Of a stretch of DNA of 64,000 nucleotides, positions 17,193 through 26,123 are shown piece by piece. The notes beneath the pieces were generated by a model. That model was not told the origin of the DNA. It saw only the letters and a list, made by a program, of their open reading frames with translations, and did no database searches. The stretch lies in the NCBI GenBank assembly GCA_030526505.1, contig JAUNCR010000001.1, positions 1 to 64,000 on the forward strand, written 5' to 3'. Made by a program: the position numbers and the translations under genes. The DNA comes from Spirochaetales bacterium (GTDB lineage: Bacteria > Spirochaetota > Spirochaetia > Treponematales > Treponemataceae). Position 1 is the stretch's first letter. Every line of letters starts with the position of its first letter.

Positions 17193-19619
17193 ATGCAGTA
17201 CGGCTATTTTGACGATGAAGCAATGGAATATGTTGTAACTCGCCCTGACACACCTACATCTTGGAGCAACTATCTTGGTTCCACAGAATACGGTGCTGTC
17301 ATCACAAACAACGCTGGCGGTTACGGTTTTTACAAGTCTGGAGCACAGGGAAGATTCATGCGCCTCAGATTCAACTCAATCCCAATGGATCAGCCGGGAA
17401 GATACTTCTACCTTCGCGATATGGAAAGCAAGGACTACTGGTCGGCTTCATGGCAGCCTGTAGGAAAGCCACTTGATAAATACAAGAGCATCTGCCGCCA
17501 CGGTACTGCCTACTCAATTTTCGAAACAGAATACGAACGCATCAAGTCTGAAGCAAAGTACTTTGTTCCTCTTGGACAGACATTCGAATACTGGAGGCTC
17601 AAGGTAACAAACACAGGTTCAAAGCCAAGAAAGCTCCGCGCATTCACATACTGTGAATTCTCCAACCAGTGGAACACAACACAGGACCAGGTTAACCTTC
17701 AGTACTCCATCTTCATCTGTAAGGGAGAAAAAGCAAAGGAGAACATGCTCCGCTATTCGATCCACGAAAACCTTTACCTCCAGCACCAGAAGAACCCAGC
17801 CATCGGCGACTACATGAGCGAATGGATGGCCCTCGTTGGACAGCCAATGACAGGTTACGATACAGACCGCCAGTCATTCATCGGTACATACGGCAGCTAC
17901 AAGGAACCAGATTCAGTTATCAACGGAGAATGCAAGAACTCAAATGCATACGGCGACAACATCTGTGGTTCAATGCAGTCTGACATCGAACTTGCACCAG
18001 GCGAAACAAAGGAACTCGTAGTTCTTCTTGGTATCGGCGATGCAAATGTTGAAGGCGAAAAGGCTGTTAAGGAATTCGGTTCAATCGCAAAGTGCGACGA
18101 AGAATTCGACAAGCTTGTTAAGGCATGGCACGCAAAGCTTGGCAGCCTTAATGTTAAGACACCTGATGAAGACATCAACCACACAGTAAATGTTTGGGGA
18201 CTTTACAACTGTCTCATTACATTCGCTTGGTCTCGTGCAGCATCTTTGGTTTACAACGGAGAACGCGACGGTCTCGGTTACCGCGACTCAGTTCAGGACA
18301 TCCTCGGTGTTTCTGCAGCAATTCCTGAAGAAGCAGAAGAACGCCTTGTTCGCCTCTTGAGCGGACAGTTTGCAAACGGCGGTGCCCTCCCAGTCATCTC
18401 AAAGGACTTCGTTGCAGGAAAGCAGAAAATGATTCCAGCAGAAGAATTCCGCTCGGACGACTGCCAGTGGTTCTTCAACGCAATTCCATGTTTCGTTGCA
18501 GAAACAGGTAAGTTTGACTTCTACAACCGCGTGGTTCCATACGCAGACCAGGGTGAAGCAACAGTTTACGGACACCTTAAGCAGGCTCTCCTTTTCAACC
18601 TTGAAAGAATGGGTGCAAACGGACTTCCTTGCGGACTCCTTGCAGACTGGAACGACTGTCTTAAACTTGGCTACCACGGTGAATCCCTTTTTGTTGCTTT
18701 CCAGCTCCGCCTTGGACTTACAACATACGCAGACATCTCTAAGCGTCTTGGAAAGGAAGACGAAGCAAAGTGGGCACTCGCAGAACGCGACAAGCTTGAT
18801 GCAAACATCCAGAAGAAGTGCTGGGACGGAAAGTGGTTCGTTTGGGCAATCGCCGAAGACGGAACAGTTTACGGAACACACTCTATCGAAGAAGGACAGA
18901 TCTACTTCAATACACAGGTTTGGTCGGTTCTTTCTGGAGCAGCAACACCAGACCAGGTTCGCGACTGTCTTGCAAGCGTAAAGGAAAAGCTTGCAACACC
19001 TTACGGACTCATGCTTTGTGCTCCACCATTCATCTATGCAAGCCGCAACATCATGACATCTGTAGTATATCCTGCAGGTATCAAGGAAAATGCAGGTATC
19101 TTCAACCATACACAGGGTTGGGGCGTTATCGCAGAAATCATGCGCGGAAACGGAGACCAGGCTTACGAATACCTTAAGGCTGCCCTTCCTGCCGCATACA
19201 ACACAAAGGCAGAAGTTCGTCAGAGCGAACCATATGTAATCGGTCAGACAACATATTCTTCTGTAAGCCCTCGTGCAGGTAACACAAGAGTATCTTGGCT
19301 TTCTGGTGCAGCTACATGGAACTACTATTCTATTACACAGTACATGCTCGGTATCAGACCACAGTACGACGGCCTCCTGCTTGATCCATGTCTCAAGGCA
19401 GACTGGGACGGCTTTACGGCAGACCGCCGCTGGAGAGGCATGAACCTCCACATCGAAGTAAAGAACCCACAGCATGTAAACAAGGGTATCGAATACATCG
19501 AAGTAGACGGAAAGAAGCTTGAAGCTGCAGTTGTTCCTGTATCAATGCTTAAGGACGGCAGCAAGATCGTTGCCTACATGGGCAAGAATGCAGTAGCAGT
19601 TGAAAACGAAAGAATGTAA
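17193..19619 (+). CDS. Cellobiose phosphorylase (GH94)
   Basis: The 808-residue length fits cellobiose phosphorylase (about 810-820). The enzyme cleaves cellobiose with phosphate, giving glucose 1-phosphate and glucose, which saves ATP. The N-terminal beta-sandwich starts MQYGYFDDEAMEYVVTRPDT. The (alpha/alpha)6 barrel carries the acid motif DWND at 485-488 (LLADWNDCLKLGYHGES), and the phosphate-site region GIKENAGIFNHTQGWG lies near 628-643. There is no signal peptide, so it acts in the cytosol. It is transcribed away from the xylo-oligosaccharide locus and ends at a strong hairpin terminator. N,N'-diacetylchitobiose or cellodextrin phosphorylase are less likely alternatives. Confidence 0.93.
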   Translation: MQYGYFDDEAMEYVVTRPDTPTSWSNYLGSTEYGAVITNNAGGYGFYKSGAQGRFMRLRFNSIPMDQPGRYFYLRDMESKDYWSASWQPVGKPLDKYKSICRHGTAYSIFETEYERIKSEAKYFVPLGQTFEYWRLKVTNTGSKPRKLRAFTYCEFSNQWNTTQDQVNLQYSIFICKGEKAKENMLRYSIHENLYLQHQKNPAIGDYMSEWMALVGQPMTGYDTDRQSFIGTYGSYKEPDSVINGECKNSNAYGDNICGSMQSDIELAPGETKELVVLLGIGDANVEGEKAVKEFGSIAKCDEEFDKLVKAWHAKLGSLNVKTPDEDINHTVNVWGLYNCLITFAWSRAASLVYNGERDGLGYRDSVQDILGVSAAIPEEAEERLVRLLSGQFANGGALPVISKDFVAGKQKMIPAEEFRSDDCQWFFNAIPCFVAETGKFDFYNRVVPYADQGEATVYGHLKQALLFNLERMGANGLPCGLLADWNDCLKLGYHGESLFVAFQLRLGLTTYADISKRLGKEDEAKWALAERDKLDANIQKKCWDGKWFVWAIAEDGTVYGTHSIEEGQIYFNTQVWSVLSGAATPDQVRDCLASVKEKLATPYGLMLCAPPFIYASRNIMTSVVYPAGIKENAGIFNHTQGWGVIAEIMRGNGDQAYEYLKAALPAAYNTKAEVRQSEPYVIGQTTYSSVSPRAGNTRVSWLSGAATWNYYSITQYMLGIRPQYDGLLLDPCLKADWDGFTADRRWRGMNLHIEVKNPQHVNKGIEYIEVDGKKLEAAVVPVSMLKDGSKIVAYMGKNAVAVENERM

Positions 19620-19640
19620 TTTCCATTAATTGCTTAAACT

Positions 19641-19680
19641 ACAGCCATCTGACCGAAAGGTCGGGTGGCTGTTTTGTTTT
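19641..19680 (+). terminator. Intrinsic terminator after GH94 gene
   Basis: A 14-bp stem with two G-T pairs and a GAAA tetraloop is followed by a T-rich tract. The tract also contains the -35-like TTGTTT of the next gene. Confidence 0.9.
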
Positions 19681-19706
19681 ATGAACTTTTCCTTTATACT
19701 GATTTT

Positions 19707-20654
19707 ATGAAACGGTGCATGTTCCTTGCGATTGCTGCCTTTGCTTCCCTACAGCTTTTTGCAGAAAAGAAATTTTCCATTGGTCCTTATGTCTCGGTAA
19801 AAAATGGAACCCAATACGAATACCTATATTCATCTGCAGATGACGACCAGGAAGTAAGTCTTCTTGAATGGGAATATACCCCTCTTTACTGCGTGGGACT
19901 TTCCCTTGATTTTAATAGAAGTGGATTCAATGCCTTTTCCAAAATGGATGCAGCAATCCCTGTTAGTTGCGGCCACATGTATGACTCCGATTTTTTTTAT
20001 GTCAACGGAATAAAGGATAAGTGCAACTTTAGCAAAAGCAAAAATTCGTGCATTAAGAATTTCAACACCGAAATTGGCACCGGATATGAATTTGAAATTT
20101 TGAATTCTTTCTTTTTTAAGCCTTCTCTAAAATTTGAATATTCATATTATAGCTTTAAGGCTGAAAACGGCAGGGGAAGATACGGACGGGCCCCCTACAG
20201 CAAGACCGGCCAAGACGTAAACTGGAAAAGCGAAAATGCAAAAGATGTTAAGTTATACGGCTGTGAATTCAAAAGGCACCTTTTTAATTCCTGGGTGGGG
20301 TTTGAAACCTGCTATTTCGTAAGGGAGAATTTTAACGCCGGATTCAGTTTATACACTAATCTTTATTCTTACACCTATTCCATTGACCACCATTTGAACA
20401 AACCTACCCTTGACACTTATCTGGACTTGGGCGCAAACAGCAGTTTTTCAAAATTCAGGTACGGTTTTTTTACAAACGCCGGCCTGACTTCAAGGCTTTC
20501 GCTTAATGCTTCACTGGTATTTACAAGCGGAAATGTGGACAAGGGTAAGTCCAGATATGCCGACTACACGAAAGAGTTCCATCGCGTGGTGCAGAAAACC
20601 GGTTCAAATGTAAAACAGATGAATTTTACCATCGGGGTAAAATTTGCCATTTAA
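19707..20654 (+). CDS. Exported outer-membrane beta-barrel-like protein
   Basis: The start is placed at the ATG at 19707, which begins a typical signal peptide (MKRCMFLAIAAFASLQLFA). An in-frame Met at 19665 lies upstream of the apparent promoter, which ends with TATACT only 6 nt before 19707. The 315-residue product has alternating aromatic and polar strands and many Tyr, Phe and Asn residues, and it ends in VGVKFAI-like alternation typical of barrels. No named family is recognised. It may be an outer-membrane barrel or porin-like protein of the diderm envelope. Confidence 0.7.
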   Translation: MKRCMFLAIAAFASLQLFAEKKFSIGPYVSVKNGTQYEYLYSSADDDQEVSLLEWEYTPLYCVGLSLDFNRSGFNAFSKMDAAIPVSCGHMYDSDFFYVNGIKDKCNFSKSKNSCIKNFNTEIGTGYEFEILNSFFFKPSLKFEYSYYSFKAENGRGRYGRAPYSKTGQDVNWKSENAKDVKLYGCEFKRHLFNSWVGFETCYFVRENFNAGFSLYTNLYSYTYSIDHHLNKPTLDTYLDLGANSSFSKFRYGFFTNAGLTSRLSLNASLVFTSGNVDKGKSRYADYTKEFHRVVQKTGSNVKQMNFTIGVKFAI

Positions 20655-20657
20655 CGG

Positions 20658-20685
20658 TTGAAAAACCTGTGCAACCCATTATAAT
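20658..20685 (+). promoter_or_regulatory. Promoter of lipoprotein gene
   Basis: TTGAAA (20658-20663) and TATAAT (20680-20685) are 16 bp apart. The predicted leader of about 65 nt includes a small GCCC/GGGC hairpin near 20727-20739 before the ribosome-binding site. Confidence 0.65.
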
Positions 20686-20759
20686 TATATGGAGGGTTTA
20701 GTTTAAACCTGGAATAATATCTTCTGCCCGTGGGTGGGCGTATGGAAAGAGGTAATCTA

Positions 20760-21548
20760 ATGAAAAAAATTATCAAGACAGCTATGGTAGCTGCTATGAG
20801 CATTCTTGCACTCGGAATGATGTCATGCCAGAAGGATAACGACGAACACGGAATCCTTGAACAGACAGGTTTTGGAGCAAGTGCCCAGTGGACAATCGAC
20901 TACACAAACGAAACAGGTTCTAATTACAACCGTGCTTTCAATGTTCTTTCAACAAAGCACACATCTGGAAGTTGTGCAGTTTCAATTGCTGATCCTTTGA
21001 CTGGTGTTCCTTCTGGTGTTGTTGGCTTTGTTTTCGGAAAGTATAACAACGATGATGGAACAGCAAATTTTGGTCTTGTTGGCATCCAGCGCTACAATGC
21101 AACAAAGGTTCGCTACTATGTTTCCTGGTTCAATAATGTTGACCTTACAAAGATGGACGGCTTTCCAAACTTTTGTGGGTTAGACGGAAAACCAGCAAAT
21201 AGCGGTACATGTGAAGAAATCGATAAAACTTCTAGTTGGAAGGAACTTACTAATTATGCTGCTGCAGGTGCAAATGCTGTTGTAAACATTGAAGTTTCAG
21301 CAACAGGAACTCCTGACTCAGACGGTAAAGTTAAAGAAGCCGACAGTGATGGCGGTTATAAAGTAACACTTAAAAAATTAGACGGAACTGTAATTGGTTC
21401 TTCTATAACAATTGACAGTTCAGAAACAGGCCTTACAAAGACTAATCAGGGTACACTTGGTGCATACGCTAATGTTTACAATGGTAGAACAATGCTTGCA
21501 ACTGTAACAATGTCTGATCTTGTTCAGGAACTTGCTGTAGAAGAATAA
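20760..21548 (+). CDS. Hypothetical exported lipoprotein
   Basis: From the ATG at 20760, behind GAGGTAA, the 262-residue product starts MKKIIKTAMVAAMSILALGMMSC, a lipoprotein signal with Cys at the lipobox. An upstream in-frame Met at 20730 would spoil the signal peptide. The mature part is rich in Asn, Thr, Gly and Ser and has no Trp-rich or enzymatic motif that I know. It ends just before a long intergenic hairpin. Function unknown; a surface or periplasmic lipoprotein is likely. Confidence 0.75.
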   Translation: MKKIIKTAMVAAMSILALGMMSCQKDNDEHGILEQTGFGASAQWTIDYTNETGSNYNRAFNVLSTKHTSGSCAVSIADPLTGVPSGVVGFVFGKYNNDDGTANFGLVGIQRYNATKVRYYVSWFNNVDLTKMDGFPNFCGLDGKPANSGTCEEIDKTSSWKELTNYAAAGANAVVNIEVSATGTPDSDGKVKEADSDGGYKVTLKKLDGTVIGSSITIDSSETGLTKTNQGTLGAYANVYNGRTMLATVTMSDLVQELAVEE

Positions 21549-21567
21549 TCTAAAGGTTGTTCCTAAG

Positions 21568-21645
21568 TAAAAAGGGCTGTCCCAAAAGTATGAACAGCAA
21601 CGTTTGATCGCAACGGTGCATACTTATTGGGCAGCCCTTTTTTTG
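21568..21645. repeat. Long intergenic hairpin repeat, copy B (also terminator)
   Basis: AAAAGGGCTGTCCCAAAAGTATG on the left pairs with CATACTTATTGGGCAGCCCTTTT on the right with few mismatches, followed by T-rich sequence on both strands. The GGG-TGTCCCAAAAG-ATGA core is shared with copy A at 8.8 kb. It separates two convergent genes and should end both transcripts. Confidence 0.8.
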
Positions 21646-21670
21646 TTGTTCCCGCAAAATTGTCATTGTG

Positions 21671-22402
21671 TCATTGTCGGTCCTGACCCGACAATCCATT
21701 GCCTGCAATTTCATTTACAACGGTTGCCGCCATTAAAAGCCCTGCTACAGACGGTGCAAAAGCCGTGCTTCCCGGAGCGGTTCCACCGCCTTTTTTTTCC
21801 GTGCCCTCTTCTTTCTTTACGGGAGATTCCGTAGAAAAAAGCACTTTTACATCCTTTATGCCCCTGGCCTTCAATTCACGGCGCATGACCCTTGCAAGTG
21901 GACAGACAGTTGTCTTGCTTATATCTGCCACCATAAACTTACTGGGATCAGTTTTATTGCCTGCACCCATACAGCTTATAACTGGAACCCCTGCTTCCTT
22001 TGCTTTCCTTATGAGTTCTATTTTGGCAGAAACCGTGTCCACAGCGTCAACGATGTAACTGTACCCATTGAAATCAAAACTATCACTGTTTTCAGGAAGG
22101 AAAAAACATTCTTTTTCTTCTATTATAATGTCAGGATTTATATCCAGGCACCTTGCCTTCATTACCTGTACCTTTGGTTTTCCTATGGTACTGTGAAGGG
22201 CTATAATCTGTCTGTTAATATTGGTTACAGATACCTTATCATTATCAACCAGCAACAGATGGCCTATACCACTTCTGGCAAGGGCTTCGGCCACATAACC
22301 TCCTACACCACCAACACCAAAAACTGCCACCTTTGCGCTGTAGAGTTTTTCCATGGAACTGGCACCATAAACTATCTGGGTTCTAGCAAACTGTTCCTTC
22401 AT
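21671..22402 (-). CDS. tcdA: tRNA threonylcarbamoyladenosine dehydratase TcdA
   Basis: The 243-residue protein is an E1/ThiF-fold enzyme that uses ATP to cyclise t6A37 to ct6A in ANN-decoding tRNAs. It has the nucleotide loop GVGGVGGYVAEALARSGIG (29-47), the DNDKVSVTNINRQ segment (52-64) and CMGAGNKTDPSKF (about 144-156), all typical of TcdA rather than of MoeB or ThiF. Residues 195-215 form a Lys/Glu/Gly-rich insert. Its ATG overlaps the stop of the histidine kinase gene by 4 bp, so it is cotranscribed with the two-component genes. Confidence 0.92.
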   Translation of the reverse strand: MKEQFARTQIVYGASSMEKLYSAKVAVFGVGGVGGYVAEALARSGIGHLLLVDNDKVSVTNINRQIIALHSTIGKPKVQVMKARCLDINPDIIIEEKECFFLPENSDSFDFNGYSYIVDAVDTVSAKIELIRKAKEAGVPVISCMGAGNKTDPSKFMVADISKTTVCPLARVMRRELKARGIKDVKVLFSTESPVKKEEGTEKKGGGTAPGSTAFAPSVAGLLMAATVVNEIAGNGLSGQDRQ

Positions 22403-23459
22403 CTGTCACCTTCTTTTACCGGAAAGATCAGGGTTACAGTTGTTCCCTTAAGGCCGTCACTGTCTATCTGTACCTGTCCTCCATGAATGTCCATAATGCT
22501 TTTTACAATGGCAAGACCTAGGCCTGAACCACCCTTTTCCTTGTCCCTGTTGTGAGATTCATCTGCCCGATAGAACCTTTCCAGAACATGAGGAAGGGCT
22601 TCCTTCTTTATGCCAGGGCCATCATCAATAATACTTAATTCTGTACCCCTTTCTGTCACCTTTTCTTCTATTATAATGTTTACTTTATTGGGTTTTGCGT
22701 ATTTAACGCTGTTGGAAACAATGATTGTCATGGATTCATAAAGCAATTCTGCATCACAGAATATGGATTCTGTACCCATTTCTTTAACTGTCACCGTTGC
22801 ATTTTCTGCCCAGGCTTCTGTATCCTCTTTAAGCCTTTCTGAAAACTCCCTGACGGATACAGATTTCTTTTCCAGTTTAATGGCGCCCCTTTCAAGTCGG
22901 GATATCTGCAAAAGGTTGTCTACGATTGCCTGCATTGTATGTACTTCTGCGGTGAGGCGTCCAATGGACTTTTCAAGCTGAACCGGATCATCCTTGCCCC
23001 AGCGGCGGATAAGGTTTGCGTGCCCCGCAATGACCGCAATTGGAGTTTTCAGCTCATGGGAAACATCGGAAGTAAACTGCTTTTCCCTTTCAAAATCCTG
23101 CTTTAACCTTGCAAAAAGCGTATTGAAGGTTTCCGCCAGCCTGTCGAATTCATCGCCGCTCCCAGCCACTTCAAAGTGGTTTTCGCTTGAGTAGCTCATT
23201 TTCTTTGCGGTTTCAGTCATTTTCTTTACTGGACTGATGGTTGACTTGATGATGAAGTAGGAGGCAAGAAAAGACACCAAAATGAGGGGAAGGCTGAAAA
23301 GGATAATGGCAAAATTCAATTCCCTAAGCAGCCTTGAGGCAAAATCCCGGTCCATGTTTACGGAAACCTGAACCACATAGGTTTTTTCCGAAATTTCAAA
23401 AGTCAAGGTCCTGTAAAGGACATTAAGGTCACCGTCAATGAAGTAATTCTTTTCTATAT
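22399..23459 (-). pseudogene. Sensor histidine kinase, C-terminal part (separated by a frameshift)
   Basis: This frame encodes the end of the extracytoplasmic domain, the second membrane helix (FAIILFSLPLILVSFLASYFII), a HAMP linker, a dimerisation helix with the phospho-acceptor His (SDVSHELKTPIAVIAG), and an ATPase domain with N (IIVSNSVKYAK), G1 (DDGPGIKKEAL) and G2 (GGSGLGLAIVKS) boxes. It has no good start codon, only a TTG at 23406 with no ribosome-binding site. Sensible protein sequence (NYFIDGDLNVLYRTL) continues upstream to about 23460. There the reading passes to the frame of the N-terminal part, so one kinase gene is split by an indel. Confidence 0.75.
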
Positions 23460-23792
23460 AATTGACTGCTTTTCTTCGGCTTTTGGAAGGTTCCTGATAA
23501 AGGGGTCGTTTGAATATACCGTTCTGTCCCCATTTCCTTCATAGATACAGACAGAAACGAAATAGGGAATCTCCATAAAGTCCGATTCTGTTACCATATC
23601 TGGCCCCACATTCTGCACTATGGACCTGACGGATTCTGCAGTTCTGGAAAGGAAATCACTTTGTCTTCTTCTGTCATTCTTTTTTATAACCAGGGCAAAA
23701 AGAAGTACGAAAATAAGGATGAGGCCGGCAATGAGGCCAGAAAATGCCAGTGAAAGACGGAGTGCCTTTGACCTGAAAAATGACTTCTTCAA
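23454..23792 (-). pseudogene. Sensor histidine kinase, N-terminal part (separated by a frameshift)
   Basis: The 112-residue fragment has the first membrane helix (LAFSGLIAGLILIFVLLFALVI, about 15-36) and most of the extracytoplasmic sensor domain. It then stops at TAG after KAEEKQSII. The start overlaps the response regulator stop by 4 bp. The coding sense continues in another frame just before the stop. Two A4 runs at about 23471-23490 are likely indel sites. A truncated receiver-less fragment alone cannot signal. Sequencing error, phase variation and genuine decay are all possible. Confidence 0.75.
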
Positions 23793-24463
23793 TTCTTCTG
23801 CTCCGATCTTATTACATAACCTGCGCCGCGTACTGTGGAGATTATGCCTTCCCCAAGCTTGCTTCTAAGGTAACGGACATAAACATCAACAGCATTTACA
23901 TCTATGCTGTGTCCTTCGCCCCACACCTGGTCAATGATGGCATCACGGCTCATTACAACATCAATGTTTGCAAGCAGGCACTTTAGGAGAAGGTATTCGG
24001 TCTTTGAAAGTTCTATGAGTTCACCGTTATTGGTAACTTCCATGCTTTCCGTGTTGAGGACCAGATTTCCAATGGAATAGGTTTTTCCTTCCGCATTGGA
24101 CTTGTCGCTTCTGCGGATTACGGCACGAAGCCTTGCAAGAAGTTCCTCTATTTCAAATGGCTTTGCAATGTAGTCGTCGGCACCGGCATCAAGACCGTTA
24201 ACCTTGTCATAGGTTTCCCCGCGGGCACTCACCATAATGACTGGAACGGAAGAGGTTTTTCTGATGCGTCTTAAAACTTCAAGTCCGCTCAGTTCCGGAA
24301 GCATTACATCAAGAAGGATTACATCCGGTCCAAAGGATTCAAAGAGTTCCAGGGCTTCCCTACCGTTTACAGCCCTTTTAATTTCAAAACCTTCGTGTTC
24401 AAGTTCAAGGGTTTCGAATTCTGCAATTCCGTCATCATCTTCTACGACAAGTATTTTTTCCAT
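23789..24463 (-). CDS. Response regulator, OmpR/PhoB family
   Basis: The 224-residue regulator has a receiver domain (residues 3-115) with the acidic pocket DD at 9-10, the phospho-acceptor Asp in VILLDVMLPE (near 52), the conserved Ser/Thr in VPVIMVSAR and Lys in IAKPFE. A C-terminal winged helix follows (about 130-222; LSKTEYLLLKCLL and VDVYVRYLRSKLGE). It is the cognate partner of the frameshifted kinase downstream. The exported protein gene 2 nt upstream is in the same operon and may belong to the same pathway. Confidence 0.94.
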   Translation of the reverse strand: MEKILVVEDDDGIAEFETLELEHEGFEIKRAVNGREALELFESFGPDVILLDVMLPELSGLEVLRRIRKTSSVPVIMVSARGETYDKVNGLDAGADDYIAKPFEIEELLARLRAVIRRSDKSNAEGKTYSIGNLVLNTESMEVTNNGELIELSKTEYLLLKCLLANIDVVMSRDAIIDQVWGEGHSIDVNAVDVYVRYLRSKLGEGIISTVRGAGYVIRSEQKN

Positions 24464-24465
24464 TT

Positions 24466-24933
24466 CTATAGCCTTCCTTTAATTATTTCCGTTCCGTCCT
24501 GAATGTTTTCAAATTCAGTTTCAGCCAATTTGTCACCCTTGTAGGATTCCACACCTTCCAGCTTCAGGTAAAAAGTTTCTTCCTGGGCATTGACTATCGT
24601 TATCCTTACGCTTTCGCCCCTTCTTCCAAAATGAAAGAAAACATTCGAGCCGCATTTTTCCCCATTGAGAAGGACCGATGCCGGAGTGACCGTGCGGGGG
24701 TCAATGGGCATGGAAAACCTTAAGGTGATTTCCATAAGGGCATTTTCACCGTTGCTGTTCTTTTGAGCCGTAAGTACATTCACCATGAATTCCTGCTGGT
24801 TCGGCTTTACCCTCATTCCGTGATAGGGAACATAATCCCTTTTAGGAGGAATATTTTTTTCCTGCGCAAGGGACATCATGGGCAAAGATAAAAGCAGTAC
24901 AAATAACAATGCAATCTTCTTCACGATATTCAT
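24466..24933 (-). CDS. Exported protein with SbsA/Big_5-like Ig domain
   Basis: The 155-residue protein has a signal peptide (MNIVKKIALLFVLLLSLPMMSLAQ). Its middle has the phrase LRFSMPIDPRTVTPASVLLNG, characteristic of Big_5/SbsA Ig-like domains found in surface proteins. It is the first gene of an operon with the response regulator and kinase. It may act in the periplasm as an input or target of the two-component system (inference). The promoter TTGGAG-17-TATAAT stops 5 nt before the ATG, predicting a leaderless mRNA. Confidence 0.7.
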   Translation of the reverse strand: MNIVKKIALLFVLLLSLPMMSLAQEKNIPPKRDYVPYHGMRVKPNQQEFMVNVLTAQKNSNGENALMEITLRFSMPIDPRTVTPASVLLNGEKCGSNVFFHFGRRGESVRITIVNAQEETFYLKLEGVESYKGDKLAETEFENIQDGTEIIKGRL

Positions 24934-24938
24934 TCTAA

Positions 24939-24967
24939 ATTATATTGGAAAATTGTCCATAACTCCA
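24939..24967 (-). promoter_or_regulatory. Promoter of the two-component operon, predicted leaderless
   Basis: On the minus strand TTGGAG (24962-24967) and TATAAT (24939-24944) are 17 bp apart, and the ATG follows after 5 nt. Confidence 0.65.
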
Positions 24968-25108
24968 AACGAAAGATTAAAACTTTCTAATTTATTAAAA
25001 AGGCTGTTCTAATGATATGGAACTTCATTTGGATTATATTTTTTCTCAGATGAATGAGCAAAGCCATTCAGGAATAAACATCAATCAATTTAGCTTTGGA
25101 GGAATACT

Positions 25109-25624
25109 ATGAAACTTAACAAGATCAGAACAGCAGCCGTAGTAGCTGCAATTGCAGTAGCCACAACTGTAGGTGCATTTGCACAGAAGCCGGAAGGAAA
25201 AGGTTGCCCTCGCCCAGATTTCAGACCGGGACATCATGTTCCATTCAACTTTGGTGAAAAGCAGATCATGGGAACAATCAGCAGCGTAAATGCCGACGCC
25301 CAGATCATCACCATTACTGATGCAGACGGAAAGAGCCGCAAGATCCACATCAATCCTTTGACAAACATTGGAACTTTGAATCCACCTAAAAAACTTCCGC
25401 CAAAGGACAAGATGCCGGAAAAGAAAGCCGACAAGAAGGACAAGATGCGCCAGCTTCCACCACCATTCTTCTTTGAAAGGCTTGAAATTGAAAACCTTAA
25501 GGCCGGTCAGTGGGTTACTGTTCAGAAGTTCAACACTGACACAGAAACAGCCGAAGCCATGAACATCACCGTTCACAATGGCCGCAGCAAGGTTCAGCCA
25601 ACAATCGATTACGACGCCAAGTAA
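25109..25624 (+). CDS. Exported Pro/Lys-rich protein, DUF5666-like
   Basis: The 171-residue protein starts with a signal peptide (MKLNKIRTAAVVAAIAVATTVGAFA). Residues 52-80 (IMGTISSVNADAQIITITDADG) and 120-150 (FFERLEIENLKAGQWVTVQ) look like the two halves of a small beta-barrel similar to DUF5666 domains, split by a Pro/Lys-rich insert (about 90-115). It diverges from the two-component operon, so it may be a target of that system, as envelope-stress proteins often are (inference). A GGAGG ribosome-binding site precedes the ATG. Confidence 0.65.
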   Translation: MKLNKIRTAAVVAAIAVATTVGAFAQKPEGKGCPRPDFRPGHHVPFNFGEKQIMGTISSVNADAQIITITDADGKSRKIHINPLTNIGTLNPPKKLPPKDKMPEKKADKKDKMRQLPPPFFFERLEIENLKAGQWVTVQKFNTDTETAEAMNITVHNGRSKVQPTIDYDAK

Positions 25625-25628
25625 TCAA

Positions 25629-26075
25629 TCAAAGGCTTTCCAGCAACGCTTCGCAGCCCTCTAAAACATCGTTGTATGTTTCGTCAAAATTGTGTGTATA
25701 CCAGGGGTCTGCGATGTCGCGGGGGTGACTTGTGTAGTCAAGGAGCATGTGCACTTTGCCTTCACTGTCGCCCCCTGTTATTTTTAAAATGTTCCTTATG
25801 TTCCAGCCGTCCATACCAAGAATCAGGTCGAATTCATCGTAGTCGCTTTTTTTCATCTGGCTTGCCCTGTGGGGATTCATGGGGATTCCAACCTGACGCA
25901 TTTTGCTTACGGTTCCATAATGGGGAGGATTTCCAATTTCTTCAGTGCTGGTTGCCTTTGAGTCTATGAAAAACTCATTTTCCCGGCCCGCTTTCCTTAC
26001 CAGGTCCTTCATAACAAATTCCGCCATTGTTGAACGGCAGATGTTTCCGTGACATATAAAAAGAATTCTCGTCAT
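25629..26075 (-). CDS. Low-molecular-weight protein tyrosine phosphatase
   Basis: The start at 26075 gives the family opening MTRILFICHGNICRST; an in-frame Met 8 codons upstream is less likely. The P-loop CHGNICRS fits C(X)5R(S/T), with Cys8 as nucleophile and Arg14 binding phosphate. The general acid Asp lies in the DPWYT motif near residue 121. The 148-residue length is typical. It removes phosphate from tyrosine in cytosolic proteins. It is divergent from the GGDEF gene, with overlapping -10 elements between them. Confidence 0.93.
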   Translation of the reverse strand: MTRILFICHGNICRSTMAEFVMKDLVRKAGRENEFFIDSKATSTEEIGNPPHYGTVSKMRQVGIPMNPHRASQMKKSDYDEFDLILGMDGWNIRNILKITGGDSEGKVHMLLDYTSHPRDIADPWYTHNFDETYNDVLEGCEALLESL

Positions 26076-26104
26076 ATAATATTTGTAGCAGAATTTCACT
26101 TTTC

Positions 26105-26114
26105 AGTATATAAT
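26105..26114. promoter_or_regulatory. Overlapping divergent -10 elements (phosphatase / GGDEF pair)
   Basis: AGTATATAAT contains TATACT on the minus strand (26105-26110) and TATAAT on the plus strand (26109-26114). They point to the phosphatase and the GGDEF gene respectively. The ATG of the GGDEF gene is 9 nt downstream. Confidence 0.5.
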
Positions 26115-26123
26115 TATAAAATT

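Noticed and set aside
18399-19475. Long Cys-rich open frame (358 codons) antisense to the GH94 gene
   Set aside because: It lies wholly within the convincing cellobiose phosphorylase gene, has no ribosome-binding site, and its composition reflects the complement of that gene's codon use.
20597-20604. A third AACCGGTT in the 19.7 kb barrel-like gene
   Set aside because: It lacks the flanking GGC context and is near no promoter; one such 8-mer is expected by chance in 64 kb.
23455-23490. Programmed -1 frameshifting to join the two kinase halves
   Set aside because: No proper slippery heptamer or following stem-loop is visible; an indel or sequencing error is simpler.
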